Source: a virus. Taken from it: a stretch of 64,000 nt of DNA. Shown one piece after another: positions 7,654-15,650 of the stretch (positions are counted from its first letter, which is position 1; the number at the start of each line of letters is the position of its first letter). The stretch is taken from IMG/VR virus record IMGVR_UViG_3300021368_000003, positions 1 to 64,000 of that record; one strand, given 5' to 3'. The position numbers were made by a program, and so were the translations under genes. The notes beneath the pieces were generated by a model that had not been told where the DNA came from, searched no databases, and saw only the letters and a list, made by a program, of their open reading frames with translations.

Positions 7654-7818
7654 TCAATTAAAGTTGTGCAAATTGTGCCACACGGCACCGATATTCATGT
7701 GACCGTGGAAGTACCCTGCCACTATAACACAAAGTGTGCTGATAATGCAGAGACTGAACGGTATTAGACCCAATGCGGTCTTCGATCTGGGATTCTCAGG
7801 TAGTTGTCTCTCACCCAT
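7654..7818 (-). CDS. Short single-pass membrane protein (54 residues)
   Basis: This gene is short and partly nested in the end of the preceding gene (overlap 7764-7818). It starts at ATG 7818 and stops at 7654, 2 bases before the gp44 start. The product begins MGERQLPENPRSK, has a hydrophobic helix (LGLIPFSLCIISTLCVIVAG), and ends with a His/Asn-rich tail. The part beyond the overlap fills what would otherwise be a 106-base hole in a tightly packed operon. The function is unknown. It could tether or signal at a membrane. Confidence 0.72.
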   Translation of the reverse strand: MGERQLPENPRSKTALGLIPFSLCIISTLCVIVAGYFHGHMNIGAVWHNLHNFN

Positions 7819-8291
7819 GGTTTGCTAGCGATGTAGATCTTGTACGCATCAAAGGTAGAGATGCGTGTATCGTGCTTGTAGATGTCTGGCATAGCACGTA
7901 CAAAGGGTGTAGGACCCTTACCAGAGCGTCCTGTGGGGTCTGCGTTAGGAAGGATCTCCTTTGCACCTAGAAGGGTCTTGTGGCAGGTGTGGACCTTGCC
8001 GTAGCGTAGAGAATACTCCTCACATAGAGCAAAACCATGAGCAAGTAACCACTGCCAGTTGTTGACAAAAGAGTTTGCCCACACAGTGCAGGGGTGGTTG
8101 CGAAAGGCACCCTTCTCTGTGCTGTAAGGTTTACCATCAGCACGCAAAATGTCACCGAACCCATGACCCCACTTCTCGGATGCAACAATGGAAAGCATTT
8201 GACATGTCTCCAAGGGCATCTTTACGATGTGTTTGTCGGGGAGCACACGAGCGCACTCCCAAGGATCAGGACTGGTGACAAAGATGTTCAT
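7764..8291 (-). CDS. Conserved marine phage protein of unknown function
   Basis: The 175-residue protein begins MNIFVTSPDPWECARVLPDK and has the motif DKHIVKMPLETCQMLS, followed by conserved His, Trp and Asn positions (FRNHPCTVWANSFVNN). Proteins with an N-terminal DKH(I/V)VKM motif are common in marine phages and remain of unknown function to my knowledge. A distant likeness to pyrimidine-dimer excision proteins is possible; I cannot test it. It lies between the sliding clamp and clamp loader genes and shares one base with gp45. Confidence 0.78.
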   Translation of the reverse strand: MNIFVTSPDPWECARVLPDKHIVKMPLETCQMLSIVASEKWGHGFGDILRADGKPYSTEKGAFRNHPCTVWANSFVNNWQWLLAHGFALCEEYSLRYGKVHTCHKTLLGAKEILPNADPTGRSGKGPTPFVRAMPDIYKHDTRISTFDAYKIYIASKPWVRDNYLRIPDRRPHWV

Positions 8292-9028
8292 TAGTATTCA
8301 GAATCAGGTTCCAAGGCAACAAACAAGTCAAGTGAACGAACGTCATCTTCTGCACCTTTCTTGATGTTTGCTGTCAGTTTAGCAACCTTCTGAGAATAAA
8401 GCGACACATCGTATGATGCTACAACATTCGACACACGACCACTGCTGTTCACGATGCGAAGATTCTCAGTCTTGACACAGAAGCAGAACTCTTTCTCAGA
8501 TTCACCAAGGTCAACAGTGAAGACATTGCTAGCAGAGTTGCGTTTGTCAGTCACGATGGCATTCAGTTTACCTTCATGTGCAGTGAAGCAGATGTCAGGC
8601 AGACTATACGTCTGAGCAGCAGCAAACATCTTGGTGAAGTCAGCATAGTCAATGGTCACACGCTGAATAGGTTCGCCCAGGTTGGCGATGTTGTCAGGTG
8701 GAGCAGTGATCATGCTCTCGTTGGCATAGTAATACTTCATCTTACTACGTCCAGACCTGATGTTAACCAGGTTCTCTTGGAAATCAATGTCAGTACGATC
8801 AGGTTCACCGCCAGACACGATAGACATTGTGTTCAAGAACACATACAGGTCATAGATAGGTGCCTTGACAGGCATATCCAACTTACCAAATTCAACAACA
8901 CCCATGATGTTCTTGTTATTGGAGATAGTAGACACCCGTTTGCCTGGTTTGAACAGGATACTAGGGTTAATGTTCTTGAAAATGTTCAGAACTTCGTTCT
9001 CATTTTCAGTGATTTTCATACAAGTCAT
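8291..9028 (-). CDS. 45: Sliding clamp gp45
   Basis: gp45 forms the trimeric ring that holds the polymerase on DNA; with gp55 and gp33 it also activates late promoters. The 245-residue frame is close to T4 gp45 (228). It shows the N-terminal MKITENENEVLNIFKNINP segment and the domain pattern of the family. The first ATG (9028) overlaps the preceding stop as ATGA. The ATG at 9019 (MKITENE) is equally likely. It lies upstream of 44 and 62, as in T4. Confidence 0.93.
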   Translation of the reverse strand: MTCMKITENENEVLNIFKNINPSILFKPGKRVSTISNNKNIMGVVEFGKLDMPVKAPIYDLYVFLNTMSIVSGGEPDRTDIDFQENLVNIRSGRSKMKYYYANESMITAPPDNIANLGEPIQRVTIDYADFTKMFAAAQTYSLPDICFTAHEGKLNAIVTDKRNSASNVFTVDLGESEKEFCFCVKTENLRIVNSSGRVSNVVASYDVSLYSQKVAKLTANIKKGAEDDVRSLDLFVALEPDSEY

Positions 9029-9312
9029 CGATTAGGGTATTCTTCAATAGTATTGGATTTGTTGTTGAAGTGCATCAACAACACGGCATAGTGTAGCACC
9101 TTCATGATATCACGACGTGCAGTTCCTTTCCGATCGTAGCGAGATGCATACTTCAAGATGTTGCTACGACAGAACGCTTCACCATCACCACATGCATCAA
9201 TCAGATCAAGAGTCTGAATGCTGTCTGGACCAGCAGAATAGTGCTGGTTGTATGTGGAGATAATATATTCTCGGAGTTCCGAAATGGTCTCCTCTTCATT
9301 GTATTTGTTCAT
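9025..9312 (-). CDS. DUF3310 (SaV-like) protein
   Basis: The 95-residue protein carries the DUF3310 pattern: NQHYSAGPDSIQTLDLIDAC, then a Cys/Asn segment with NILKYASRYDRKG, then a helix ending in HYAVLLMHF. Members are common in phages, usually near nucleotide or replication genes, and have no proven function. I start at ATG 9312 (MNKYNEEET); the earlier TTG at 9318 lies inside the previous stop. It sits directly upstream of gp45. Confidence 0.83.
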   Translation of the reverse strand: MNKYNEEETISELREYIISTYNQHYSAGPDSIQTLDLIDACGDGEAFCRSNILKYASRYDRKGTARRDIMKVLHYAVLLMHFNNKSNTIEEYPNR

Positions 9313-9314
9313 AA

Positions 9315-9902
9315 TCAACAGAACCGTTCTAGTTGCGACGTATAGAGATCAGTGTTAGTTCCACCCGACAGATTGATGATTGAATCACGGACGAATGGGT
9401 TCTGAACATTGGACTGATCCCACCAGTGGATCACCTTACGGATGCCAGAGCGTACAGGTTTGACTCTGTGAATGACACCCGTGGGATACATGCAGGCATA
9501 ACCCGCTGGCAACTTAATACTAATACAAAAGTCGCCAAAACGCAAGTCTAGTTCGCCACCCTCATATTCATCTGGTTCAGACAAGAATAGAGTAGTAGAT
9601 ACATCCAATCGTAGACCGTCACTGCTTGTAACCTCATCAGAATGCCAATCATAACTATCAAGTTTAGAGTATTCTTTATATGTAAACCCTGTTCTAGCAT
9701 TGGAAAGGGTAATTGCTTCATGGTCAGACTTGTCAATCTCTTGGTCTAACCACTCAGCATAGAATGCACCGTAGTCCATTCCCCACCCTTTAATCTCAGA
9801 GCATTGTTTGTTCCAGGTCTCTACTTTATTTTGACCAGGACGACCATAAGAGAGGGCATGTTGAATGCCCTCCCCATCAAGGATCTTTGTGCGATACAGC
9901 AT
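9315..9902 (-). CDS. 2OG/Fe(II) oxygenase, prolyl-4-hydroxylase-like (PKHD type)
   Basis: The 195-residue protein has the facial triad of the superfamily: His87-x-Asp89 (DWHSDE), distal His145 (TGVIHRVKPV) and the 2-oxoglutarate-binding Arg155 (SGIRKVIHWW). It has the double-stranded beta-helix spacing expected (EGGELDLRFGD between them). The likely reaction is hydroxylation of a protein or small molecule. It is a second oxygenase, distinct from the one at 6090. It joins the CobS-like ATPase gene upstream with one shared base. Confidence 0.87.
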   Translation of the reverse strand: MLYRTKILDGEGIQHALSYGRPGQNKVETWNKQCSEIKGWGMDYGAFYAEWLDQEIDKSDHEAITLSNARTGFTYKEYSKLDSYDWHSDEVTSSDGLRLDVSTTLFLSEPDEYEGGELDLRFGDFCISIKLPAGYACMYPTGVIHRVKPVRSGIRKVIHWWDQSNVQNPFVRDSIINLSGGTNTDLYTSQLERFC

Positions 9903-10984
9903 CAGTCTTTCAGCAATTCGGACTCATCAAGTTCAATCTTAGCATCAATCTTGCTGTACAGTTCAAGGAAAGACTCCTTGGTTTCATCATCGAAACGGTT
10001 GAGGCAGAGTTTGATTGCCTTCACACGGTCGTTGAAGATAGCGAACGCACGAATGATGTGGACAAGACGACGAGTAGAGATCACTTCGTCAACACCACCA
10101 TCCTTGAAAGTCTTACGGATGATCTCTGCCCAGGTGCAGAGGTTCTGGATGTACTCCTCATCACAGCAGTTGAGTTCAGAGCAGTAGTTGTTGAGCATCT
10201 TCGCCTCAGTGGCAAGAGAAGGATAGTCCTGCTCGAAGGTGAGAGGGAAACGCTCCAAGAATGCTTCGTTGAGAACGTTGGTGCCGACGAAACGACCGTC
10301 CTCAGAACCCTTACCCTTGGTGTTTGCAGTAGCAATCACAGTGAAACCAGGTGCAGGGTTGACCTGCTGACCAGTCTTCTTCAAGAACACACCGTTGCCT
10401 TCAAGAATGGATTGGAGGCAGAGGATTTTGTTAGAAGCAAGGTCAATTTCGTCGAGTAGCAGGACTGCTCCCCTCTGGATCGCTTCAAGGACAGGTCCGT
10501 TATGCCAAACAGTGTTCCCATCCACAAGGCGAAACCCACCAATAAGATCGTCTTCATCAGTTTCAACAGTAATGTTTACACGAATAAGTTCACGGTTCAG
10601 TTGAGCACATGCTTGCTCGACTCCGAACGTTTTGCCGTTTCCAGAAAGTCCAGTAATAAAGATAGGGTAGAAGAGTTTGGACTTAACAATCCTCTTAACA
10701 TCTGCAAAGTTGCCAAAGGGTACATACTTGGAGTCCTTAGAAGGTACAAGGTTCTTGACAGCAGTCATGGTCTGGAAAGTCTGTTCGAGTTTTTCAGCAA
10801 CAGTCAGGTTCCACTTGCCAATACCTGCTTTGTAATCTTTCAGACGCTTCTTCACAGTCGCCATGCTGCAACCGAAGTGATCAGCGGCGGTGAGAAGTTG
10901 AGCGTTACCGACCTGTTCTCCATGAGCGCCAGAGAGAAATTCAACGATTTGTTCAGTGGTGACAGGATGAGGAGCGAAGGTCAT
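9902..10984 (-). CDS. cobS: CobS-like/MoxR-type AAA+ ATPase
   Basis: The 360-residue protein has a small N-terminal helical domain (DHFGCSMATVKKRLKDY, possibly a helix-turn-helix), then an AAA+ core. Walker A is GLSGNGKTFG near residues 112-120, and Walker B is VLLLDEIDLASN near residues 174-185. A sensor-like TANTKGKG and arginine region follow. Cyanophage homologues are commonly named cobS, after the cobaltochelatase subunit. The next gene upstream encodes a VWA-domain protein, and this pairing is that of MoxR-VWA chaperone pairs as well as of CobS-CobT. No CobN-like subunit is seen here. I am sure of the ATPase class, less of a role in cobalamin synthesis. Confidence 0.88.
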   Translation of the reverse strand: MTFAPHPVTTEQIVEFLSGAHGEQVGNAQLLTAADHFGCSMATVKKRLKDYKAGIGKWNLTVAEKLEQTFQTMTAVKNLVPSKDSKYVPFGNFADVKRIVKSKLFYPIFITGLSGNGKTFGVEQACAQLNRELIRVNITVETDEDDLIGGFRLVDGNTVWHNGPVLEAIQRGAVLLLDEIDLASNKILCLQSILEGNGVFLKKTGQQVNPAPGFTVIATANTKGKGSEDGRFVGTNVLNEAFLERFPLTFEQDYPSLATEAKMLNNYCSELNCCDEEYIQNLCTWAEIIRKTFKDGGVDEVISTRRLVHIIRAFAIFNDRVKAIKLCLNRFDDETKESFLELYSKIDAKIELDESELLKD

Positions 10985-11003
10985 GTTTGTTTGTTTGTTT
11001 GTT
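10985..11003 (-). repeat. Tetranucleotide repeat leader (AAAC units) before the CobS-like gene
   Basis: On the minus strand four AAAC units and a partial one end directly at the ATG of the CobS-like gene. There is no Shine-Dalgarno in this leader. It is a short tandem repeat in an otherwise non-repetitive intergenic region and could change length by slippage. Confidence 0.7.
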
Positions 11004-11022
11004 ATGTAATAATGATACCAAG

Positions 11023-11044
11023 AAAAAAACCCCCTGTAAGGGGG
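11023..11044 (-). terminator. Intrinsic terminator after the VWA gene
   Basis: On the minus strand a CCCCC/GGGGG stem with a five-base loop is followed by seven T. It lies 10 bases after the VWA gene stop and before the CobS-like gene, so part of the transcripts end here. Confidence 0.85.
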
Positions 11045-11053
11045 TAGTGGACA

Positions 11054-13228
11054 CTATGCGATCTGTCCCACAAAGGATGAAAGCATGATCCTGTTGATGC
11101 CCTTGGACTTCAAGGACTTAACGAATGCAGACTTGATCTGAGACTTGGTTGCGTTCTCCACAACAGTCATCTCTGTGTCCTCAGAAGCACCACCAGCGAT
11201 CACATAGAGTTCACTGTAAGAAGTACCCTTGATCACAGCAGACTTTCTCTTCCTGAACTGCTTAGTAACCTTCTCACGATCTTCGTACCTAACGCCGAGG
11301 TGATACCTCATGTACTGCTCCAAGGCACGACCCTTACAGATTCTGAATCCAAGGATGTTGCTCTCAGGGTATACCTCCCTGAGGTTCTTGATGAGTTGGT
11401 TAGTTGCCTCAGACTGACTATCTGTGATAGCAGGGAAGTAACGACCCTGACGACGGATGACAACGTTAGGACTGTGGTAAGAAGGATAGACTCTGGCGTC
11501 ATCTTCGTACCTAGAAGTACGACCAGTTGCCATGGACTGTGACTCACCATCAGTCAAGATAAGTAGGTGACACTTCTCAACATTGTTCTGTGACTTCCAC
11601 TTACCAAGGAATGACTCCATGACAATCAGTGCATCATTCAGAGGAGTACCACCAAGACCCATGAACCTAGGAGGACGAGGTGTGAAGCAGAAAGACCTGC
11701 GATTACCGTAGTAGTAAGCAACACGGTAGAGATACTTGCAGTGCTGATTGAATACCTTCTGGTTCACAGTGCTGGTAAGAAGGTTGACAAGTTTGAAACG
11801 ATTGTCAATCCAGAGTTCACCTTCCTTGTTGCTAGACACAGGAGTGATCTCACCTGGTTGATCACCATTCAAGAGAGACATACCAGGATCACAGACGAAT
11901 GAATACACATCGAAAGGAATACCAACCTTCTTGCAGAACTGAGCGAGGTTGATGACCTGCTTCACAGTGTCAAACAATTCGTCACACATAGAACCAGACC
12001 AGTCAAGAAGGAATACAAGACCGTGATTCTTGCCGTCAGGAGTACGAGTAACCTTCTTGAAAAGATCTTCGTTGTACTTGTAGGTGTGCAACTTGGACAT
12101 ATCAAGAACACCAGTACGAGATGTAGTGGCACGAGCATGTGCAGTTGCAGACTTACGGCACTCAAACTCCTTGACAAGGTAGTTTACATCCTTAGAAGAC
12201 TTGGTGCAGAACTCAACGAAGTCAGAATCAACCTGAGTGAACGGATCAGTAGGATGATCCTCTGCTGGATACTGGTTTGCCCAGTCAGATACAGCGTCTT
12301 CCCATACAAGGTGAGCAGGAACTACGACTTTCTTATGGTTGATCTTCGGATAGGAAGCGTAAGTGATCTCGCCAGCATAAGTTGAAGACAGATCTTCTGC
12401 CTTTGAATCAAAAGAAGACTGAGTGCGAACCTCATCGATGGACGGGTCACCGTACATATCGTTCTTCTGGGTGCCGAAACCCTCTTCGTCTTCTTCGTCT
12501 TGATCTTCGTCTTGGTCTTTCTCATAGGATGGTGTTTCTAGGTCAGCGTCGTCTGACTTCTTAGCAGGACGATCCATAGGATCATCATCAGTAAACCAAG
12601 GACGTTCCTCGGACTGTTGCTCAGACTCATCTCCACCACCAGTAGCATTAGGTTTAACAGGAGCAGAGATCTTAGTTTCCTGCTTCTCTTGCTCTTCCTT
12701 CATGTACTCGTAAATAGCAACCGCAGCAGCAACTGCTTCCTCAAATGTTTCAGCAGCGCCCACAGCGTCTCTGAGAGGGGTCTCAGAGGATGCAAATGGC
12801 ATCATAGAATATGCGCCAATCTTGAAGTGGAGGTTGATACGATCGACCAGAGGGAGTAGTTCGAGATCTTCATCCTTGATAGAAAAGAAGTCATCCTGAT
12901 CAAGTTCTTCGTAACCCCTGAAAAAGTCTTTGGAAAGACCAGGGTACTTACGTTTCATAAGTTTCTCGATACGAGCATCCTCAGTCACATTGATGTATGA
13001 CTTAGGGCATCCACAATCTGAAAGATCGGTGTTCGGTGTGTAGAGGGCGTGTCCGACCTCATGACCGACGAGCAGGTTGTATACAGTATTACTTGCCTTA
13101 GACCACATAGGGAGTGTGAGCACACGCTTCTCCACGTTGAAGGAGGCAGTCTGAACTTGCTTGTGCTCAACCAAGAGGTTCTCTGTCGCGAGGAGGCGGG
13201 CAAGAGATCCTTTGATTTCAATGTTCAT
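11054..13228 (-). CDS. HExxH metallopeptidase-like and VWA domain protein (CobT-like partner)
   Basis: The 724-residue protein has three parts. The N-terminus has HEVGH at residues 56-60 followed by VTEDARIEKL near residue 81, the layout of a zinc peptidase with a distal Glu ligand. The middle (residues 190-280) is acidic and low-complexity. The C-terminus is a von Willebrand A domain with a MIDAS motif DWSGS at residues 409-413 and LILTDGES near residue 565. VWA proteins of this form work with MoxR/CobS-type ATPases, and such an ATPase is the next gene. The peptidase may be active or a structural relic. The substrate is unknown. It has terminators on both sides, so it is a transcription unit of its own. 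Confidence 0.87.
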   Translation of the reverse strand: MNIEIKGSLARLLATENLLVEHKQVQTASFNVEKRVLTLPMWSKASNTVYNLLVGHEVGHALYTPNTDLSDCGCPKSYINVTEDARIEKLMKRKYPGLSKDFFRGYEELDQDDFFSIKDEDLELLPLVDRINLHFKIGAYSMMPFASSETPLRDAVGAAETFEEAVAAAVAIYEYMKEEQEKQETKISAPVKPNATGGGDESEQQSEERPWFTDDDPMDRPAKKSDDADLETPSYEKDQDEDQDEEDEEGFGTQKNDMYGDPSIDEVRTQSSFDSKAEDLSSTYAGEITYASYPKINHKKVVVPAHLVWEDAVSDWANQYPAEDHPTDPFTQVDSDFVEFCTKSSKDVNYLVKEFECRKSATAHARATTSRTGVLDMSKLHTYKYNEDLFKKVTRTPDGKNHGLVFLLDWSGSMCDELFDTVKQVINLAQFCKKVGIPFDVYSFVCDPGMSLLNGDQPGEITPVSSNKEGELWIDNRFKLVNLLTSTVNQKVFNQHCKYLYRVAYYYGNRRSFCFTPRPPRFMGLGGTPLNDALIVMESFLGKWKSQNNVEKCHLLILTDGESQSMATGRTSRYEDDARVYPSYHSPNVVIRRQGRYFPAITDSQSEATNQLIKNLREVYPESNILGFRICKGRALEQYMRYHLGVRYEDREKVTKQFRKRKSAVIKGTSYSELYVIAGGASEDTEMTVVENATKSQIKSAFVKSLKSKGINRIMLSSFVGQIA

Positions 13229-13257
13229 GTTCAGTTCGTTTGGTATGTACTTAGTAT

Positions 13258-13285
13258 AAAACCCTCTGGACCAAAATCCAGAGGG
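13258..13285 (-). terminator. Intrinsic terminator after speD
   Basis: On the minus strand a perfect 9-bp stem (CCCTCTGGA with TCCAGAGGG) with a six-base loop is followed by TTTT. It lies 16 bases after the speD stop and closes the 46/47/speD unit. Confidence 0.88.
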
Positions 13286-13300
13286 AGTGTACCAGTTATT

Positions 13301-13675
13301 TTATTGTCCCTCCTGATATGAGTGAGGGTCCTCGTCCAGTGGTCTGATGAAATCAGCACGGACAATCTCTTGGCAGTTCATTGCTTCCATCATATAGTTC
13401 ACCGCTGCATCAGGAATTGCTTTGGTGCCACAAGTGAAAACATCACATACTGCCATGAGTTTCTCTGGCCAAGTATGAATACTGATATGACTTTCAGCAA
13501 GGAGAGCAACAGCAGTAACACCGAAGGGTGAGAACTTGTGTGATGTGATGTCCAGCAGTTCAGCATTTGCCATGACTGTGGCATTAGCAAGCATCGTTCT
13601 CACATGCGCTTCATCATCCAAGAGGTGATAGGCGCACCCCTTCATAGTGAAGAGGATATGTTTCATTGTGCTCAT
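13301..13675 (-). CDS. speD: S-adenosylmethionine decarboxylase proenzyme
   Basis: SpeD makes decarboxylated S-adenosylmethionine, the aminopropyl donor for spermidine synthesis. The 124-residue protein is the short bacterial class 1B form. The self-cleavage site is at Glu-Ser in AESHISIHTWPE near residues 61-71; the Ser becomes the pyruvoyl group. The later Cys-containing CDVFTCG is also conserved. The start overlaps the end of gene 46 as ATGA. The phage enzyme may raise polyamines, which neutralise packaged DNA, or recycle the methyl donor. The gene is common in T4-like cyanophages. Confidence 0.95.
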   Translation of the reverse strand: MSTMKHILFTMKGCAYHLLDDEAHVRTMLANATVMANAELLDITSHKFSPFGVTAVALLAESHISIHTWPEKLMAVCDVFTCGTKAIPDAAVNYMMEAMNCQEIVRADFIRPLDEDPHSYQEGQ

Positions 13676-15390
13676 TCATCTGCTCCAACTTTCATTGTTG
13701 AGAAATCTCCGTTCTTTTCAAACTCAATCACTCTTTCAAATTTGTCGAGAAGAACCTCACCTTTGTGTGAAATGACAAACATGTTAGTTCTATCAGACAT
13801 ACTACGCAAGATCTTCATGAGTTCATCCGTTGCGGATTGATCAAGGGATGAATCGAAGACCTCATCCAGTAGGAGCAGGTTGGTTGACACACTGTTTTTC
13901 AGTTTGGCAACCTCTCTCCATGTAAACAATAGTGCTAGATCAATCTTCTGTTTCTCACCCTCGGAGAAGGATGAGTATGAAAAGTCATCACGGAATCGTG
14001 AGAGGATCTTTTCGTTAAAGTTATCATCCAGCGTGAAGTTCACATAGAAGTCCATGCTGTGCAGGTATTTATTTATTCGTTGGTTGATAAGAGGGATGAA
14101 CTTACTGATGATTTTGGTTTTGATACCGCCATCTTTCAGGAGTTCCCCAACAGTTTTTAAGTGATCCGCCTGCTTGTTTATATTAGAGCATCCTTCTTGT
14201 TTTTTGTCAAGATCACCCTTCATTCTCAACAAATCTTGACGTTCACCTTCAAGGTTAGTTGAATCACTACCAACCTCAGTGAGGATAGAAGTGTTTTCTT
14301 TCAACAACCTAGTGCTCTCTTTGGTGAGATTAGCAATCTCATAGCGATAACCATTGATCTGCTCTGCTTTGTCTCGGAGATCTTTTACTGTCTTCTCGAA
14401 CTTCTGGATCTCCATTGTAATTTGGGAGTGTCCGTCTGTAAGAGTGATACACTTCTGGTTAAGTTCCGCTTGCTTGTCAATACGAAACGTTTGATCGATC
14501 TCCTGAGTGCATGTCGGGCACGTATGATTGTTGAGAAAAAAATCGTACTGCTTACGGGTATCATTGAACTTACTTTTAAGTTTAGTACGCATCTCTTTGA
14601 ACTTTTCATGCTTCTCAACAGCACGATCGAGTTCAGCGATTTGCGGGGTAAGTTTATCACACTCTTTATCTAAACGTTTGATTTCATCTTTGATCGCAAA
14701 CATACGAGATTCATTCTCGTCAAACTTTTGTTGCTTCTTACTGGTGTTATTAGCATCAACCTTCTCCAAGTTCGAGATATTACGAACCTGCATGTCAACT
14801 TTCTGTTGTGCAACGTCTAGTTCATATTCACACTGACGTTGTTCTTCTTTAATAGTCTTGACTCTCTCTTTCAGGAGAGTATTCATCTGAGAAAAGATCT
14901 GGATGTCTAGAATATCTTCGATAACTTCTCTTCGATTAGGAGCATTAAGCTGCATAAAAGGAACAAAAGTGCTACTGCCGAGAATAACAACCTGAGTGAA
15001 AGATTTGTAGTTAAGTTTAAGTACACTCTGTTCCAGGTATTTCTGATAGTCTTTTGCTGCTGCGTCTTGATCGACAAGTTTTCCGTTTCGGTAGATTTCA
15101 AAGACCGAGGGTTTCATACCACGGACTATCTTATAAGAGATGCTGCCAATTTGTAGCTCAACTTCAACTACAAGTTCGCGTTCGTTGACAGAGTTGATCA
15201 GTTGACTCTTACTAATCTTCCTGAATGGTTTGTTAAACAACCCAAAACAAAGAGCGTCAAGAATTGTACTCTTGCCCGCTCCGTTGTTACCAATGATTAG
15301 GGATGATGTAGTACCGTTTAGATCTACCTCAGTGAACTGCTGTCCAGTAGACAGGAGGTTCTTCCAACGGATTTTCTCAAAAACAATCAT
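13672..15390 (-). CDS. 46: Recombination nuclease ATPase subunit gp46 (SbcC/Rad50-like)
   Basis: gp46 and gp47 form the exonuclease that resects DNA ends for recombination-dependent replication. The 572-residue protein has an N-terminal Walker A (IGNNGAGKSTILD, residues 33-45), two long coiled-coil arms around a zinc hook CPTC near residue 290, and a C-terminal signature (FSEGEKQKIDLALLF) with Walker B (LLLLDEVFDSSLD). T4 gp46 has 560 residues. It is followed directly by speD and preceded by a small DUF3110-like gene. Confidence 0.97.
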   Translation of the reverse strand: MIVFEKIRWKNLLSTGQQFTEVDLNGTTSSLIIGNNGAGKSTILDALCFGLFNKPFRKISKSQLINSVNERELVVEVELQIGSISYKIVRGMKPSVFEIYRNGKLVDQDAAAKDYQKYLEQSVLKLNYKSFTQVVILGSSTFVPFMQLNAPNRREVIEDILDIQIFSQMNTLLKERVKTIKEEQRQCEYELDVAQQKVDMQVRNISNLEKVDANNTSKKQQKFDENESRMFAIKDEIKRLDKECDKLTPQIAELDRAVEKHEKFKEMRTKLKSKFNDTRKQYDFFLNNHTCPTCTQEIDQTFRIDKQAELNQKCITLTDGHSQITMEIQKFEKTVKDLRDKAEQINGYRYEIANLTKESTRLLKENTSILTEVGSDSTNLEGERQDLLRMKGDLDKKQEGCSNINKQADHLKTVGELLKDGGIKTKIISKFIPLINQRINKYLHSMDFYVNFTLDDNFNEKILSRFRDDFSYSSFSEGEKQKIDLALLFTWREVAKLKNSVSTNLLLLDEVFDSSLDQSATDELMKILRSMSDRTNMFVISHKGEVLLDKFERVIEFEKNGDFSTMKVGADE

Positions 15391-15650
15391 GTATCGTTAG
15401 GTGGGAAAACAATCTGGTCAGGTTGAATAATAGTATATTGATATCCATAGGAGGTACAGTTCTCTTTGACTATCTCCTCTTCTACTTCCATAATTTCAAG
15501 TTGACGTGAGTAATCATTGGCAATCAAATACCCATGATAACGTTCGGCGTCATCCTCTTCAAGAAACAACTGGACAACGCGCTCGCCGTCTTGGTTGTCA
15601 TCCCGAACAGCATACACACCCCCACTGCTTTTGTCAACTAAAACGTACAT
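15387..15650 (-). CDS. DUF3110-like small protein
   Basis: The 87-residue protein resembles the cyanobacterial DUF3110 family. It has a short beta strand start (MYVLVDKSSGGVYAVRDD), VVQLFLEEDDAERYHGYL, then LEIMEVEEEIVKENCTSYGY and a final VFPPND. In host proteins the same order appears (feature-DDA-RY/RF, EV/EI, CxxxGY, PP). It lies between 46 and 47, where T4 has other small genes, with 4-base and 1-base overlaps. The function is unknown. The family likeness is from memory and needs a profile search. Confidence 0.7.
   Translation of the reverse strand: MYVLVDKSSGGVYAVRDDNQDGERVVQLFLEEDDAERYHGYLIANDYSRQLEIMEVEEEIVKENCTSYGYQYTIIQPDQIVFPPNDT

Noticed and set aside
7655-7657. TTG as start of gp44 (and 9316-9318 for the DUF3310 gene)
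   Set aside because: Both have an ATG two codons later that is a better start; the TTG overlaps the preceding stop by chance of the repeated TTGATTATGAA junction.
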